This document shows, piece after piece, positions 22,501 to 35,500 of a DNA stretch of 64,000 bases (the stretch's first letter is position 1; the number at the start of each line of letters is the position of its first letter). A program made the position numbers and the translations under genes. Origin of the DNA: Litoditis marina (Eukaryota > Nematoda > Chromadorea > Rhabditida > Rhabditidae); assembly GCA_964036275.1 (NCBI GenBank), contig OZ038437.1, positions 1,368,501 to 1,432,500 on the forward strand. Direction: 5' to 3'. The notes under the pieces were generated by a model that was not told where the DNA came from, did not search any database, and saw only the letters and a list, made by a program, of their open reading frames with translations.

Positions 22501-25410
22501 CTTAAATCAAGATACCTTAACCTTGAGGCGGCCAATTCCACAAGGAACCCGGTATTTCGTTAACCCTACCAGGTAACCTTAACCGGGTTACCTGGTCAAC
22601 CCTTTTGTTAACCAATTGTTAACCCTCTTTTACAATGTCTTTTGGGGCAAATTTAGGGTTACCAAGTGGTTAACAAAAGGTTTAACCAGGTAACCCGGTT
22701 AATGGTTAACGGCTAGGGTTAACGAAATACCGGGTTAAATAAAGAATTAGCCCCAGGCATCCTCAGTGAGATAGGAGAAGGAAATCAGATACGTCCTGTT
22801 TTCACTTCTCTCAATAAACTAGCACACGGCTGCAATAGTTGCCGTAAACGATTATTATTATTATTATTATTATTATTACAGAAGGACGATTATGTGGTCC
22901 AATCGCAACGCTTCAGTTCTTTAAACGCCAATACATTTTTCAATTCCAGTTTAAAGGACCGATGACACGGGATTGGTCCACATGATCGTCCTGCTTCAAG
23001 GCAATTCACCAACCTCCGCGTCATATAACCATTCCATACCAGATCCACGCGGTAGAGTACTATCAGAGCCATCCGATGAAGGCGAGACTTCTCTTCTCAT
23101 CCCCAACAATGTCTGGAAAGATACAATATATCTGATATATACCTATCTGCTCTTTTTCATCATCCCATTTTTTTCTCCAATTTGAGTGCCACATCTGTGG
23201 AGAGTCACGTGGTAAATCGCAAATGAACTTATCTATCTAATATAGGGCCGAGGCCGAGATGCACTTTACTTTTACTTTACCACCTATTACTATATCTGGC
23301 AGATCGCATGCGCTGGTAACAAAACTCATCCATGCTAACATAAAAACAAACTCCTTCTCCGACTACTATATCATTACATCAGCAAGATGAGACGCTTTTC
23401 CATTTAAATACGTGAAATTCCACAACTTCGCTTCAAAAACAGACAAACTTCCCCGAAATTAGCGTAAAAGCCCGTTCTTATTGAATTTGCATAGCCATTC
23501 CTATGCCTTTCCTAGAACAACAGGCCTTCTGAGATTAATATTCTAACTAAGACGGTGGCAGTTTACAAGGCTAAGTTCGGCTGGAAACAAGTATTCTTGG
23601 GGGCAACCGATCTATTCAATCGAATTGAACCGAAAATGGTCGGGGAAGAGAAAAGGGGACGAGGGTGTGACAATAGATTTATAATAATTATATTATATTA
23701 TTATTATTATTATTATGTTCAATGAGACATGTGTTGGTTCTGCGGCTCACATTGCTAACTAAACCAGTTTATATATGGTATTACAGCATAGGTGAAAAGT
23801 CAAGGGCCTAAAAGGTTCTTTTTGGGTCCGTCATTTTGGTAGCCGGAATCACCCTATTCGGGCCTAATACGGCCCCGTAGAATGACATGTTTTGTCTCAA
23901 ATACTAGATTTAGTTTTTTTCCTGCTCACCCTAGCGTACTCACTCGGAAAATGAAAGAAAATCTATAGTATTGCAACACAATTGTATTCAAAATCGATCA
24001 AAGCGTGGTCGTTACCAGATTCGCGGCCCTTTTGCGCCCGCGCTTACTCTATCACCCAAAATCTCCCCTTCAGGGCCTAATATTCCTTTGACTTTTCACG
24101 TGAGTAGGGACTGTAGTGGTGTCAGTACTTATAATTATGATCTTACCCTTAATAATTTTGTCCATCCTCGTCCCCTTTAATAATGGCCAAAATAGTATGT
24201 ACCTAATAGGAACGCAATACCCAATAGCATCTGTAAACATGAGACTTAACGAGACATGTGGTCCAGTTATAATGTCACATCCCACAATGTTGCAATTCAC
24301 TGAATTCACGTGTATTCACGTGTTGTATCGCGAATAAACCTATACTATTTGGGAAAACCTAACTTCTGTAAGCAACACGAAAAGAGTTAGCTCATTACCT
24401 GCACTCGATCCGCTTCTCCTTCAGCTGCTTCCACGACCAGCACCGCATTGGGATCTATCAACTCTGCAACGAATTTGAATATATATTAATATATAACAAT
24501 GCCTAATCAACCCATACATGCACTCGACACATAGTACCACAAGGAAAGGTGAAAATCACAGTTTTGTAAGGGTGGCAATTATTCACATGCTCCAGCAAAA
24601 CTGTCCGGGAGAGCCAGAAAAGTGAGCTTCATTTCGCCAATATCTGAGAACTTTGCCCATTAATGATGCGTGATGCATTTAACCAATTAACCACACACTG
24701 ATTGTTGCGAATACCAGTGATGTTGAGATTACTCAATCAAAACTTAGGTCCAATCAAAAACTACAACCGTAAATGTTTATTTACGTTCAAAGTGTTTTCT
24801 CGCCCTAAGTTTCATCTCTAACTGAACTGATAACCATACCCCAGTAAAATTGTCCGAACAGTAAAAACAAACATTGAAAAAAACGGGCTACTTTTCTTCA
24901 AAAACTAGAGAATTTGTCCATTTTTTGATGCAGTGGCATTCATTCTCACGCGTTTATACCTAAAAATGGACACCTTTCTGTCGAATAGTCGGACCTTACT
25001 GGTGTATGCTGATAACCCACCCATGAGCGCGAAGTTGATCGTCTGTCTCTCGAACGCGCCACGCTCCCTGCAGTTGAAGCAGTTCCGATTCCGACGGAAA
25101 CTAGCGATACACGTGGAACAGAACGTGTGACCACACGTGCCGACCAGCGGTCTCCGGCCAACGGCATCTGGAAAGATCATCACAATTAAACTCGAGTAAA
25201 ATTATTCAAGTATACTACTAGTAGCGATGAAAATCCGAAGACGAGATCCCTCCAGACCCAATTCGGCGAAATTGAACTATTTTCGATGAAAAAACATAAA
25301 GTTTGACCTACTTTGACAGGAAAAAAAACGACAAAACATAATCTGAATAGGCGAGAAATCCCGAAAATTAATAACGCACCGTAACTATTCGTACAAATAG
25401 AGCATTCCAT
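19567..25410 (-). CDS. RING-finger protein with duplicated exon pair and Ser/Arg-rich tail (RING1)
   Basis: Eight exons, 358 codons, all phases consistent: 25410-25380, 25167-25021, 24463-24399, 23112-23014, 22195-22142, 21812-21651, 20782-20729, 20031-19567. The N-terminus is a C3HC4 RING: C3, C6, C22, H24, C27, C30, C40 and C43 (MECSIC, then GTCGHTFCSTC, then CFNC), followed by NFALMELIDPNAVL, so an E3 ubiquitin ligase role is likely. Exons 4 and 5 are paralogs of exons 6 and 7: REVSPSSDGSDS versus REEVSPSSDNSDS, and VERDRYLRRREE versus VERRRYLRRREE. The last exon begins AADEAIRRAYREDFETPAG and ends in a roughly 100-residue Ser/Arg tail. A TTTTCAG acceptor lies about 50 bases before the ATG and may be the trans-splice site. 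The first three exons match those of the TRIM-like gene at 41921-47457. The substrate is unknown. Confidence 0.82.
20366..20503. mobile_element. Hairpin element with GACGTTTCGGCGGGGTCGCC arms
   Basis: GATGGTTATATTGTGCTGACGT, followed by a GC-rich stem, is mirrored at the right by GAAGACGGCGACCCCGCCG and AAACGTCAGCACAAAATAAACC. In the last intron of RING1. Confidence 0.75.
20729..23112 (-). repeat. Tandem segmental duplication inside RING1
   Basis: The segments 20729-21812 and 22142-23112 are diverged copies. Each holds a short basic exon (VER-x-RYLRRREE), an R5 intronic repeat, a diverged TTAA-type MITE (about 21505-21640 and 22876-22995) with the same upstream words (CACGGCTGCAATAGTTG), and a Ser/Pro exon. 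The second copy also has a TTA microsatellite and an R3 element at 22545-22738. Confidence 0.8.
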
Positions 25411-25460
25411 CTTGTGCCGGGATCCCGCAGAACACTGCTGGGCGAAACCAAAAAGATACC

Positions 25461-25468
25461 CTGAAAAT
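25461..25468 (-). promoter_or_regulatory. Candidate SL trans-splice acceptor of RING1
   Basis: On the minus strand an ATTTTCAG sits about 50 bases before the RING1 start codon with no matching upstream coding exon. This is the usual nematode position for an SL trans-splice site. Only RNA can confirm it. Confidence 0.4.
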
Positions 25469-25896
25469 GCAATTGATACAATACTCGATACTATATTTCT
25501 ATGAAATAAAGAAGTTAAGTGGTTAACTGCGGGGTGCCACCAAAAGTATTGTGACGCCAACATTCAGTCAGTCGTGTGTATCTTAATTGGTACACACACT
25601 TTAACAAAACTAACAGAGCAGCAACCTATTACATAGTTATTAATTACTTTACTTTCCACATAATTCGGTTACTCTTGCTGTCGGTTACTGTGCTGTTTTG
25701 TCAATCGCATCGCCAATCAGAAATTACAAATGGTAAAAAACTATATGGGGGATTAAAAAGTCTAACTATGAGTTCGTTCAGGGTGGCCAGGTTCAAATGA
25801 TACGAAATTCCCCCATCTGTTGTGTTTGTAGCTTGTTCTCTCAGTCTTTCAGTTGCCATTCACAAATTTCTGCAGATCAGACAGTCAGACTACAAC

Positions 25897-26412
25897 TCAG
25901 AATTGGTTACACTCTATACCAGTCACGGTCGCGATCCGATAAATAATATTGCGCCGCGTGAAACAGGCAAATAAATTATCGAATCCGGGCCGTTTGAACA
26001 GGGAACTTGGTTGAAAACCGACTTGTTCAACACCTGGACGTGTATTTTTTAAGAAGTACGTTATTAAAGCGAGCGCCGAAGTGGTTAACTTGATAATTGG
26101 GAAAAGGTTACTTGCCTGCCTACAGTGCCTACAAACGCGAATTTTTACGCGCAGCAGTTTGAAAACTGGCAGCTCGTAAATTTTCAAAAAGCAGGCTGAG
26201 TCAATACCGAAAATATACACGAGTTTTTGTATAAAAAAGACAAGGGCAACCATGGAAAACCATGCACAATAAGTGTTCACATACACGACATATTTGATTA
26301 TTATAAAATTTATTAGATTATGACTCCTCTCATTGAACACAATAATGCATACAGAAGAACCACCACAAATAATTGATATCAAAGTCGACAACAGGCAAAA
26401 AATCACGACCAT
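25897..26412 (-). CDS. Possible hydrophobic 171-residue ORF between RING1 and F-box1
   Basis: An open frame of 171 codons with several hydrophobic runs (for example the first 30 residues, and MVALVFFIQKLVYIFG) suggests two to four membrane segments. It lies in the 1.2 kb between the F-box1 stop and the RING1 start, on the same strand. I recognise no family. AT-rich DNA makes hydrophobic frames by chance, and no introns or acceptors clearly belong to it. It could be a relic, a 3' UTR shadow or a small real gene. Confidence 0.22.
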   Translation of the reverse strand: MVVIFCLLSTLISIICGGSSVCIIVFNERSHNLINFIIIKYVVYVNTYCAWFSMVALVFFIQKLVYIFGIDSACFLKIYELPVFKLLRVKIRVCRHCRQASNLFPIIKLTTSALALITYFLKNTRPGVEQVGFQPSSLFKRPGFDNLFACFTRRNIIYRIATVTGIECNQF

Positions 26413-26591
26413 CAGCCTAATCTCGAAATATGACCGTAACGAAAATTCAACTAGAACACGAGTGGTGATCGGCCAGAAACACTAGAAGAAAACATTTAGG
26501 GATGTCAATCTCTTTTTGCTCGTTTTCTGTTGAAAAGTAGTCAGTTTTTGGTGCCTACTCGGACAACTTTGCTGGTGTAGGTAATGAACAT

Positions 26592-29500
26592 TTACGTGAG
26601 TGAAATAATACACAAACATTCAAGGAGAGACAACTCAAACCTCACCCTTAGAGTCAGGTGATCACTGGCACGAGACACTTCAAAAGCATTCGACTGCGAA
26701 CCGTCCTCAGTGACGTGATCCAAATCAATAAGACATTGATCTCTGGTCTGTGCCGAACCGTTAGAAGTATCGGGTGTAACAACACCGAATCTGACACTTC
26801 GTATTTCCCGTCCACCCTCCTGCCATTCCTGAAAACAAAGATAGATTAGAATCTGATTATGAATATGTGATAACTTAATCACATCATGCGTATCTCGGTT
26901 TGTATACTATTTCGCAAGTCTCGTATCCCTACGAGATGTACGAGCGACGACATTTTTAAAAAAGAATTATGGTGGGATCTGACATTCGGATAACACCTCA
27001 ACAAAGATAAATGATTCAATAGTCGACCAAAATAGCAGTACAGACTGCAGACTATCACGAAACTTTTGGATGTACTGTGATGATGATGGCCTAGAATTGC
27101 ACTTAAATCTCAAATCTGACAGCCTCGCGCTCGAAATAGTCTTGATTCATGGGTTACAACGACTTTTAAAACTGAGCACATTGATGATAGCAGCGTTACA
27201 ACGGTTGCAATACAATTCCAGTGAGACGTTGTTCTCGATTAAACGATTAAACCACTTCAGAAGACATAATGCTAGCTTCGTTCGAATCTAAATGGAACAA
27301 ATTCAACACCAATTTGAAAAAATAAATTCTATCAATCATTCTAGCTAGACAGTCACCCAAAACTACCTTGAGATACGAATTGACAGTCATTGCTTCGACG
27401 TTCACCAATTTTAGATATAGATCGGGAACTCGTAGAGCCAGAACATTCTCCGGACTGATTAAAACGTCATTGTGTGCAGCAGTGATGTGCAGACACGAAA
27501 GCTGCAAATAAGGAAATTACCCAAAAGTCAAATGATGAGAGTACTCAGTACATATACTACGTCAGAACCTCCCGAAACCTTTATCACCGGTGGGATGTCG
27601 GATGTTAGAGTTATAGCAGGAAATAGGTACCTGGAAAAAGTCATTCGAAATTAAAAGTCATTAAAGTAAAAGTCATTCAAAAGTAAAAGTCATTAATTCA
27701 CTTTTAGTCAGGATTTGAAAAATACGAAAATTTTTGAAAACTTTATTTCTGATTCTCAACTGTTTTTGTACTTAATGACTTTTACTTCAATGACTTTTAG
27801 TTTTGAATGACTTATTCTGGTTGCCCAGGAAATATGCGTTTGTGTGACAAGACGCAGATTGGGATTGGGATCGACTTACATGAATTACCTGAATACGACT
27901 CCAGGTCAGGTCTATAGGGTATTCTCTGAGGTATTATTTTCAAACGCCACTGAAATTTAAGGCCAATAGTATTCAAGTTTCAAAAGAGAATATTTTACCT
28001 TATACCTATGGACAGTTCTCACAAGAAACTATTATTGATATCTAAGGTCCATTAATCAAATTTATAAAAATACATGCAATTATTGAATCAAATTATCACA
28101 ATACTAGTCTGTTACTGCAGACACAGTTACAAGTAATGTTTTGAGCATTAGTCTAGATGCCACACAAGTTATAAAAACAAAGCAAAAAACAAACAGTCCA
28201 AATGTAGTCGAGTACCTATAGGAATGAAATTATGAGTTTGTCTATGCAAACCTAGTAGTTTGCCTATTACAAACCTTAGTCACCTAGGAATTTCGAGCAA
28301 TTATCGACCCATATGCCGAATGGGCTGCTCTCATCAGTAGATGTATCACAACTGGTTGCGTTACCGCATGCACAGTTTAACGATTACTACCGTTCTACCA
28401 GTGTTTTAACTGTAGGCTACAAGTTCCTAAGGCATTAGAGTAAATTTTCCAAACGGAATTCGAAAACAGTAAATAGCTGTCTTCTTACCTTTCGCACAGC
28501 CGGCTGACAAACGAAACTGTCAAGATTCGGAAAATTGGTGGTACCACAAAAATGGAGTTCTTTCACACGGAAATCCTGAAAACCACGGTTATCCCAAACA
28601 ATTATGAATGCACGAGCCTACAGCAACAGTTTTTTCTTTCTTATTATACATTTTCAGGTTACCGTTTAAGTAAGTTGTGTCGAAACAACGAGGAACGCAG
28701 TTTTGGCTACACACATTGCTGACCAGAAAAATTTTTACATATAAGACGCTGCAATCTAAATTTTTTCCAAAATCGAGTTTATTCCGAAAAAACAGGACAA
28801 ATTGGGAAGCAACCGAACGTCTCGAAAAACTCCCAAATTATTTCGATAACAGAGAAATTCAACCAGTTTTGTGAATTCTTGTACATGAAATATTTTGCTA
28901 TCTTGTGAAAAGTTTAGAAATAGAACTGGTCAAATTCCTTGAGCGACAGCACAGTATAGGAGTGCAATCGCCCAAAAGATACATTTATATAGCACACAAT
29001 TTCAATCATTTATTTTATGGGAGCCCACAATTTCAATCATTTATTTTTTGGGAGCACAACATTTCAATCATTTATTTTTTGGGAGCACACAATTTCAATC
29101 ATTTATTTTTTGGGAACACATAATTTCAATCATTTATTTTTTGAAAACATAACTTCAATCATTTATTTTTTGGAATATTCGGTTTTCAAATATTTGTTTT
29201 TCGAAATCCGTGCAAACTGTTTTGTCTAGGAGGACACTGAAGAATAAATTCGTTCGAGGAAAAGTCCGAAAACGAACAAAAGCATCAGTTTGTGCGGAGT
29301 CGATGAAATGACCAGTGCTGAATTCCGGTAACGAGAACAGTTGAAAGGCAAAAACTTTGAGTTACAACTACAATGTTCAAAAAATCTTTCATAGTTTACG
29401 TGAAACTTTCCCCACGTTCTCGCCATATGAAAGACGCGATTGTTTCTAAGAAATGCGAATGCAGAATACTGATAAACTTGCCGGTTTCTCTATTATCTCT

Positions 29501-32500
29501 GGACGGCTTCTTCTTCAATATAAATACATCCTTTGGTGATGAATTCTTATGTGAAAACCTATCATATTTGAAACTTGTATATTCGTTCACTTTTGTTAAA
29601 AGGACTCTCATCAACAGTTTTCACCAAGTCCAAATAAATCTCGCCGTCATATATGGGGGAGTTCGGCTGTCTGATACTGTCTGGATGCGAGAGAGTGGGC
29701 GGAGCCAATGCGTATAGAGATAATGAGAGAGTGTGCGAATGCGGGAGAGCGCGTGGACGACGAGAGAAAAAGTTAACATGTTATCGCCACAGACTGCAGA
29801 ATTTGACACTTACTGATTCCAAACGTTTTGAGTGAAAGGTTATCAGAGTAAAGGTTAGATAGTGTGTATTCATAACAGAATTAAAACATAACTTATATAT
29901 TAAACTGTGTACTTGCATTCTGATTGGAAAGTAATGAAATTCACCATTCTCAAGAAAGTAATGAAATTCACCATTTTCAACCTGCAGATTTTAAGCAAAT
30001 TCACAATCATGATTCATTTCTATACTTTATGTTTACTAATCGTAATTTTTAGTCGAAGTGATAGTTGAAGTGAATTTGGGTTACTGAAATATAAGTAACC
30101 ATCAGTGGTACAGAAAAATGACATAAATAACATTTCGCCACTCACTTCTATCAGTCTTTTATCATCTGAGACTTCTCTATGAATAGTTCAATTGGCAACG
30201 TCTTGAACAGAAACTCTTGAAATATTATTTAGATTGTAAAAACTCGGAAAATTAGACGTATTGTCGTGGGTTTTACCGAACTCGAAGTTTTTGCCGTTCG
30301 AACTTCTTTGTCATGGAATGTTTTCTATTTTCGAAAGAATGTACCGGGATTATTCTCGAGTGTTTGAAAGATCGGAATGAGTCACTGCTTTTCCGATTGT
30401 ACAAAGTATCGACCACGGAATTCTATCGGAAGTTCAGTCGGATTTGACTCAATTAAGTAGATTTGGAAACTACAGGTCCACAGGCTCCGAATTCGAAAAA
30501 AACGTGGAAAATGGGAACAAAATGAGTTTTTCCTGAATATTCCATTCTACACAGTATAAAATAGGGAGGATGTTAGGCGGATGCTCGCATAAACCTTGAA
30601 ATGTACGGGAACGGTGAGTGCTGTGAACGTTGTTGGAACGTTGTGAACGTGTTTGTTAACGTTCATTGAGTGTATGAATATATGCAAGAACAATAGAAAT
30701 TGTGTGTTTCCAAAAAATAAATGATTGAAATTGTGTGTTCCCAAAAAATAAATGATTGAAAATGTGTGCTCCCAAAAAATAAATGATTGAAATTTTGTGC
30801 TCCCAAAAATTAAATGATTGAAATTGTGTGCTCCCAAAAAATAAATGATTGAAATTGTGTGCTCCCAAAAAATAAATAATTGAAATTGTGTGCTCCTTGG
30901 CTAACTACACATCTCTCCTATAAGTAACAAAATGCGTTGCTTTTGGGACATTACCATATGCAAATAATCTTTCTTTCGTCCACATACAACAAATTTTGGG
31001 AACAGTTTATCATCCAGAAAACACCCCAAATAATTAATTTTTCTTGACAAATGGAAGACGTTTATTTTCTCTTCCCATATTGTCCTGTTTTCTCGGAATA
31101 AACTCGATTTTGAAATTTTTTTAGATTGCAGCGTCTTATATATATAGCGAGATAGAGATCATATATATATATATATATATATAGCGAGATAGAGATCATA
31201 TATATATATATATATATATAGCGAGATAGAGATCAATAGAAGAATATACTACGTAATGGCTCATGTTAAATCACTGTTCATATTTTAAACGCTTAACTTC
31301 AAAATAGGTGAGAATCTTAATTACTGTTATATGAAAAAGTTCAAAATATTCAACAACAAATGCAGTTCGTTTCGGTTCCGACTCTCTACGAAACTACATT
31401 GGCTAGCGGTCGAGCGTCATCAGGAGAACCCGCTAGCCAATAACTTCGATTGTACTACACAGGAGCGCCGGTTTCCCTGAAATTCCCCGATTTTTTCCCT
31501 GATGCTACCTCAATCGTTCCGGGATCATTTCGCGAAATGATCAGAGCGAAAAGAAGGTGAAAACAGGGAAAAATCCCGGGAATTTCCCGGTTGTCACCTT
31601 ACAATTTCTCAGTAACTTCTCAGAAATTTTTCACACGTGATTGAATAAAAATTAATAAGATATTTTTCTTGGTAAAAGTATTTTCCGAAAATATTATCAA
31701 AAAAATATTTTCTTGAATAATATTTTTCTAAAAAAAATATTTTTTTCAGAAAAATACGAAGAGAATAGAAGTGCATATTTCATTAGTAAAAACCTCATGA
31801 AATGAACTTCATTGTATCATCCCTATCGATATTCAGACCTCGATGTTGAGCTGATAATTTCCAAAATATCAAATCACGGCACCCCTGGCCGCGCCGTATC
31901 TAGTACGGGTTACGCGATTGCCGCGGCGAAAGGCTGGTTCAGGCTTAGCAGCTTTATAACGCCATAAAATGTGAATCAAAGTTTTTATTTTAAGCCTCAA
32001 ATGATGAGTAATAAGCACATTATTGATTTCGACCACTTTCACCTATATTTTGATCTATTTGCATTTTCAGGGAAATTTCAGAGTTCCCACCGAGTTTTTT
32101 CCCTGAAACATACTTGAAAACATGAGAACGTCTCAGGGTAACCACCCCGAAATTTCCCTGAAAACGCATTTCCCTGAAATTATCGAGAATTTGTAGGGTA
32201 TTTTATCGTATTTTTCCCGCACTTTTCCCTGATACTGAGTTGCCCTGAAATTTCCGAGAATTTGTAGAGTTTATACCTCCATTTCACCCTGAAAATACCT
32301 TGAACGTTCTCGGGGATTTCCCGGAAATTCCATTTCCCCGAAACACCCTAGATTTTTCCGGGTGCCCAATTTTCCGATGTATATCTACAAATTATGAGAA
32401 AAAAAGACAAACGTCGTAAAAATATCAGCTAAATGTAGCTGATCTATTTTATTTTAATCGGACAGTCCTATTCTATCAACTACCATCTCAGGCACGAGAG

Positions 32501-35500
32501 CTAACGGGCCGCCGCTGAAAAAATGAAAATTCGACGGGCCGCCGCCAAAAAAATTGTCGGCGGCCCGGCCGTTTCTTGAAATCAGGCATGAGAGCGTCCG
32601 TTTTTCGGCGGCGTACCGTCCGAAAGTTGTTTACGGCACACATCAACGCGCGCCGACAACCATGTTACATTGATCGAGCAACTTGACCACAATTTGTCAC
32701 TCAGTACAAGTCACGATGGTGATGGTTCAGTTCATTTTCATACGTTTTTCCATCAGTTTTCGTCTAATTCACAAGGTTGACGATGACGTACGATACTAGT
32801 TAACATTAATGGTGAGCTTATAACGTTTCTGCTAAATTTGATTCTCTTGAATAGTGACTTTGACACAGTAATGAGGTTCCATTTCTCCGTGATGAACCAA
32901 ACGATTCGAATTGTTCTACAACCTCCCCCTCTCTACATCTCTTCACTATCTCACTCTCTCTCGACTCTCTAACTGTTGTTCAATTCACTGTTCATTCCTT
33001 CATTACATACTAATTTTCAGTATCGCTGATATCTTCCTATTCTGATTTCGTCAAGAACAACAGATATGTACCATGTTATCAGTGAGTTATATCCACTATG
33101 TCTTGCAATTGACTCCTACATTCACAGGAGCGCCGGTTTCTCTGAAATTCCCCGATTTTTTCCCTGATTCTACCTCAATCGTTCCGGGATCATTTCGCGA
33201 AATGATCAGAGCGAAAAGAAGGTGAAAACAGGGAAAAATCCCAGGAATTTCCCGGTTGTCACCTTACAATTTCTCAGTAACTTCTCAGAAATTTTTCACA
33301 CGTGATTGAAAAAACTAATAAGATATTTTTCTTGGTAAAAGTATTTTTCGAAAATGTTATCAAAAATATATTTTCTTGAAAAATATTTTTCTAAAAAATA
33401 TTTTTCAAATTATTAATAATATATGAAGAGAATAGAAGTGCATATTTCATAAGTAAAAACTTCATGAAATGAACTTCATTGTATCATCCCTATCGATATT
33501 CAGACCTCGCTGTTGAGCTGATAATTTCCAAAATATCAAATCACGGCACCCCTGGCCGCGCCGTATCTAGTACGGGTTACGCGATTGCCGCGGCGAAAGG
33601 CTTATTCATGCTCTTTTTCCGACGCTTTTCCCCGATGCTGAGTTACCCTGAAATTATCGAGAATTTTTAGGGTATTTTATCATATTTTTCCCGCACTTTT
33701 CCCTGATACTGAGTTTCCCTGAAATTTCCGAGAATTTGTAGAGTTTATACCTCCATTTCACCCTGAAAATACCTTGAACGTTCTCGGGGATTTCCCGGAA
33801 ATTCCATTTCCCCGAAACACCCTAGGTTTTTCCGGGTGCCCAATTTTCCGATGTTCTTCAAAGTAAAGAGAACATCAGCATCAGATATGGTAATTTGGGA
33901 ATGGGTTAAATCATAACTACTTTATTTCTCAGAAGGTTAAAGAGAATATAGATATTTGAAGCGTTTTCAGGATATAAATGAGGGTATTAGTTTCGTCAAA
34001 CTAATAGTTACTTTGCAGAGTATCTATACGCTATACCAACTTCTGACACCTTCGCATGGAGAGGAGATCAATCTGATTCGATTTAGGAAGAATGGAAAGG
34101 ATGATATCTGGAGAGGTAAGTATCTTTTCGATCGAATTATATTGATAAACTTCTAGTGTTATTCATCTTAGCTGTGCCAGAGCAAAAGGGAATTTAAATA
34201 TGCAGAACAATTGGTGAAGTGTGAGAGAGGAAAATTCTATTTACTGACTAAATTCATCATGTTTACTCAAAAAATTTCAGAACGATTAGTCAGTAAACAT
34301 AATGACCGCTATAGAAACGTAGGACGTAGCGTGTGTTCAGGTTGAACTTCTATGTGTTTTATATGATATGAGAAAGCCTAGATTCATATTAAGAAAACAC
34401 AGCATATTATAAACTACTTTCCAATGTTTTTTGAAATAATCACAGGAGAATATTTTTCGGGGAATTTTCGGGGTTCGCCCCCCGTTCGTTCGGGGAACGA
34501 TTTATGAATCGTTCCCCGAATTAAAGGGGGAAGAAGCCTGAAAAATGGCTGGAGGAACGGGGAAAAAACCCTGAAATTTCACCGAACGAATTACGAATAG
34601 GACCTCTCAAAAACTTAATGATCTACCGTTTTATGAATATATACATTTGAATTACTATGTGATATCTATTTGAATCAGTACCATCAGTTTACTCTGAAAT
34701 TTTCACTTATTTTGGTTCTCCCGGGAATCGAACCCTTGGGGGTCGGCGTTCCAGGCGGCAACGCTGCCACTGCGCCATGGGCGCTTGTGACAGGGCGGGT
34801 GAACTAGAAGCTTACATACTGGCTGTTACCTCGCGCGTTGGGTTTTGGGGTTTATTCCTCACTTTCTCCCCGAACATCCCCCGATCCCTCCCCGAAACGT
34901 GAATTCCCCGCAAATTCAGGGGTTTTTCAGGCCGTTTCCGCACCTTTTCCCGAAAATCCTCAAGCTCTCGGGGTTCGTTCCTCACTTCTTACCCGATTTT
35001 TCTCCGTTCGCTCCCCGAAAAGTGATTTCCCCGAAAATTCAGGGGGTTTTCCGGGAAGCACGATTTCCGATGATTCCATTCTCTATTTCAGATGACGTCG
35101 CATGAACAAAAACTACCCGATCCGACGAGAAGAAAGTTCGAGAAAAAAAGAAGAGATATATTCTATATACATATTCAATGCATTGTGATAGTTTGAATAA
35201 ACCTATATGAAAAGAAAGTTTTCTTAATTTCCTACTACGAAAGAATTTTGATCGCATTGGTTGAAAAATCAATATATAGTGGATTTGGATGGATGGGGAT
35301 GTCTAAAAATCTGACGGGCCGCCGACGAAAGCAGCAAAATCCGACGGTCCCAAAACCTTCCCAAAGGGGGTCGGCGGCCGGTCGGCGTTTGGTCGGCGGC
35401 CCGGCAGATTTTCGCCGGCGGCCGGTTGGATCACATGTCTAAGCAGATGCTTTTTATGAAAGAAAAAACCTAGAGAGAGATTTTTGTAAAAAAAAGCTGT

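Noticed and set aside
28995..29175. CRISPR array
   Set aside because: The repeats are contiguous minisatellite units without unique spacers, in a eukaryotic genome.
28905..29229. HNFNHLFFG repeat proteins on both array strands
   Set aside because: Translations of a 30-bp minisatellite; no start or splice context. The same holds for 30547-30868.
29373..29717. 114-codon plus-strand frame as a transposase
   Set aside because: No catalytic motif or known fold is visible; it lies between inverted arrays and may be chance.
34838..35105. Pro/Phe-rich frames of 85 and 86 codons
   Set aside because: They arise from the CCCCGAAAA-rich interior of an R4-related element.
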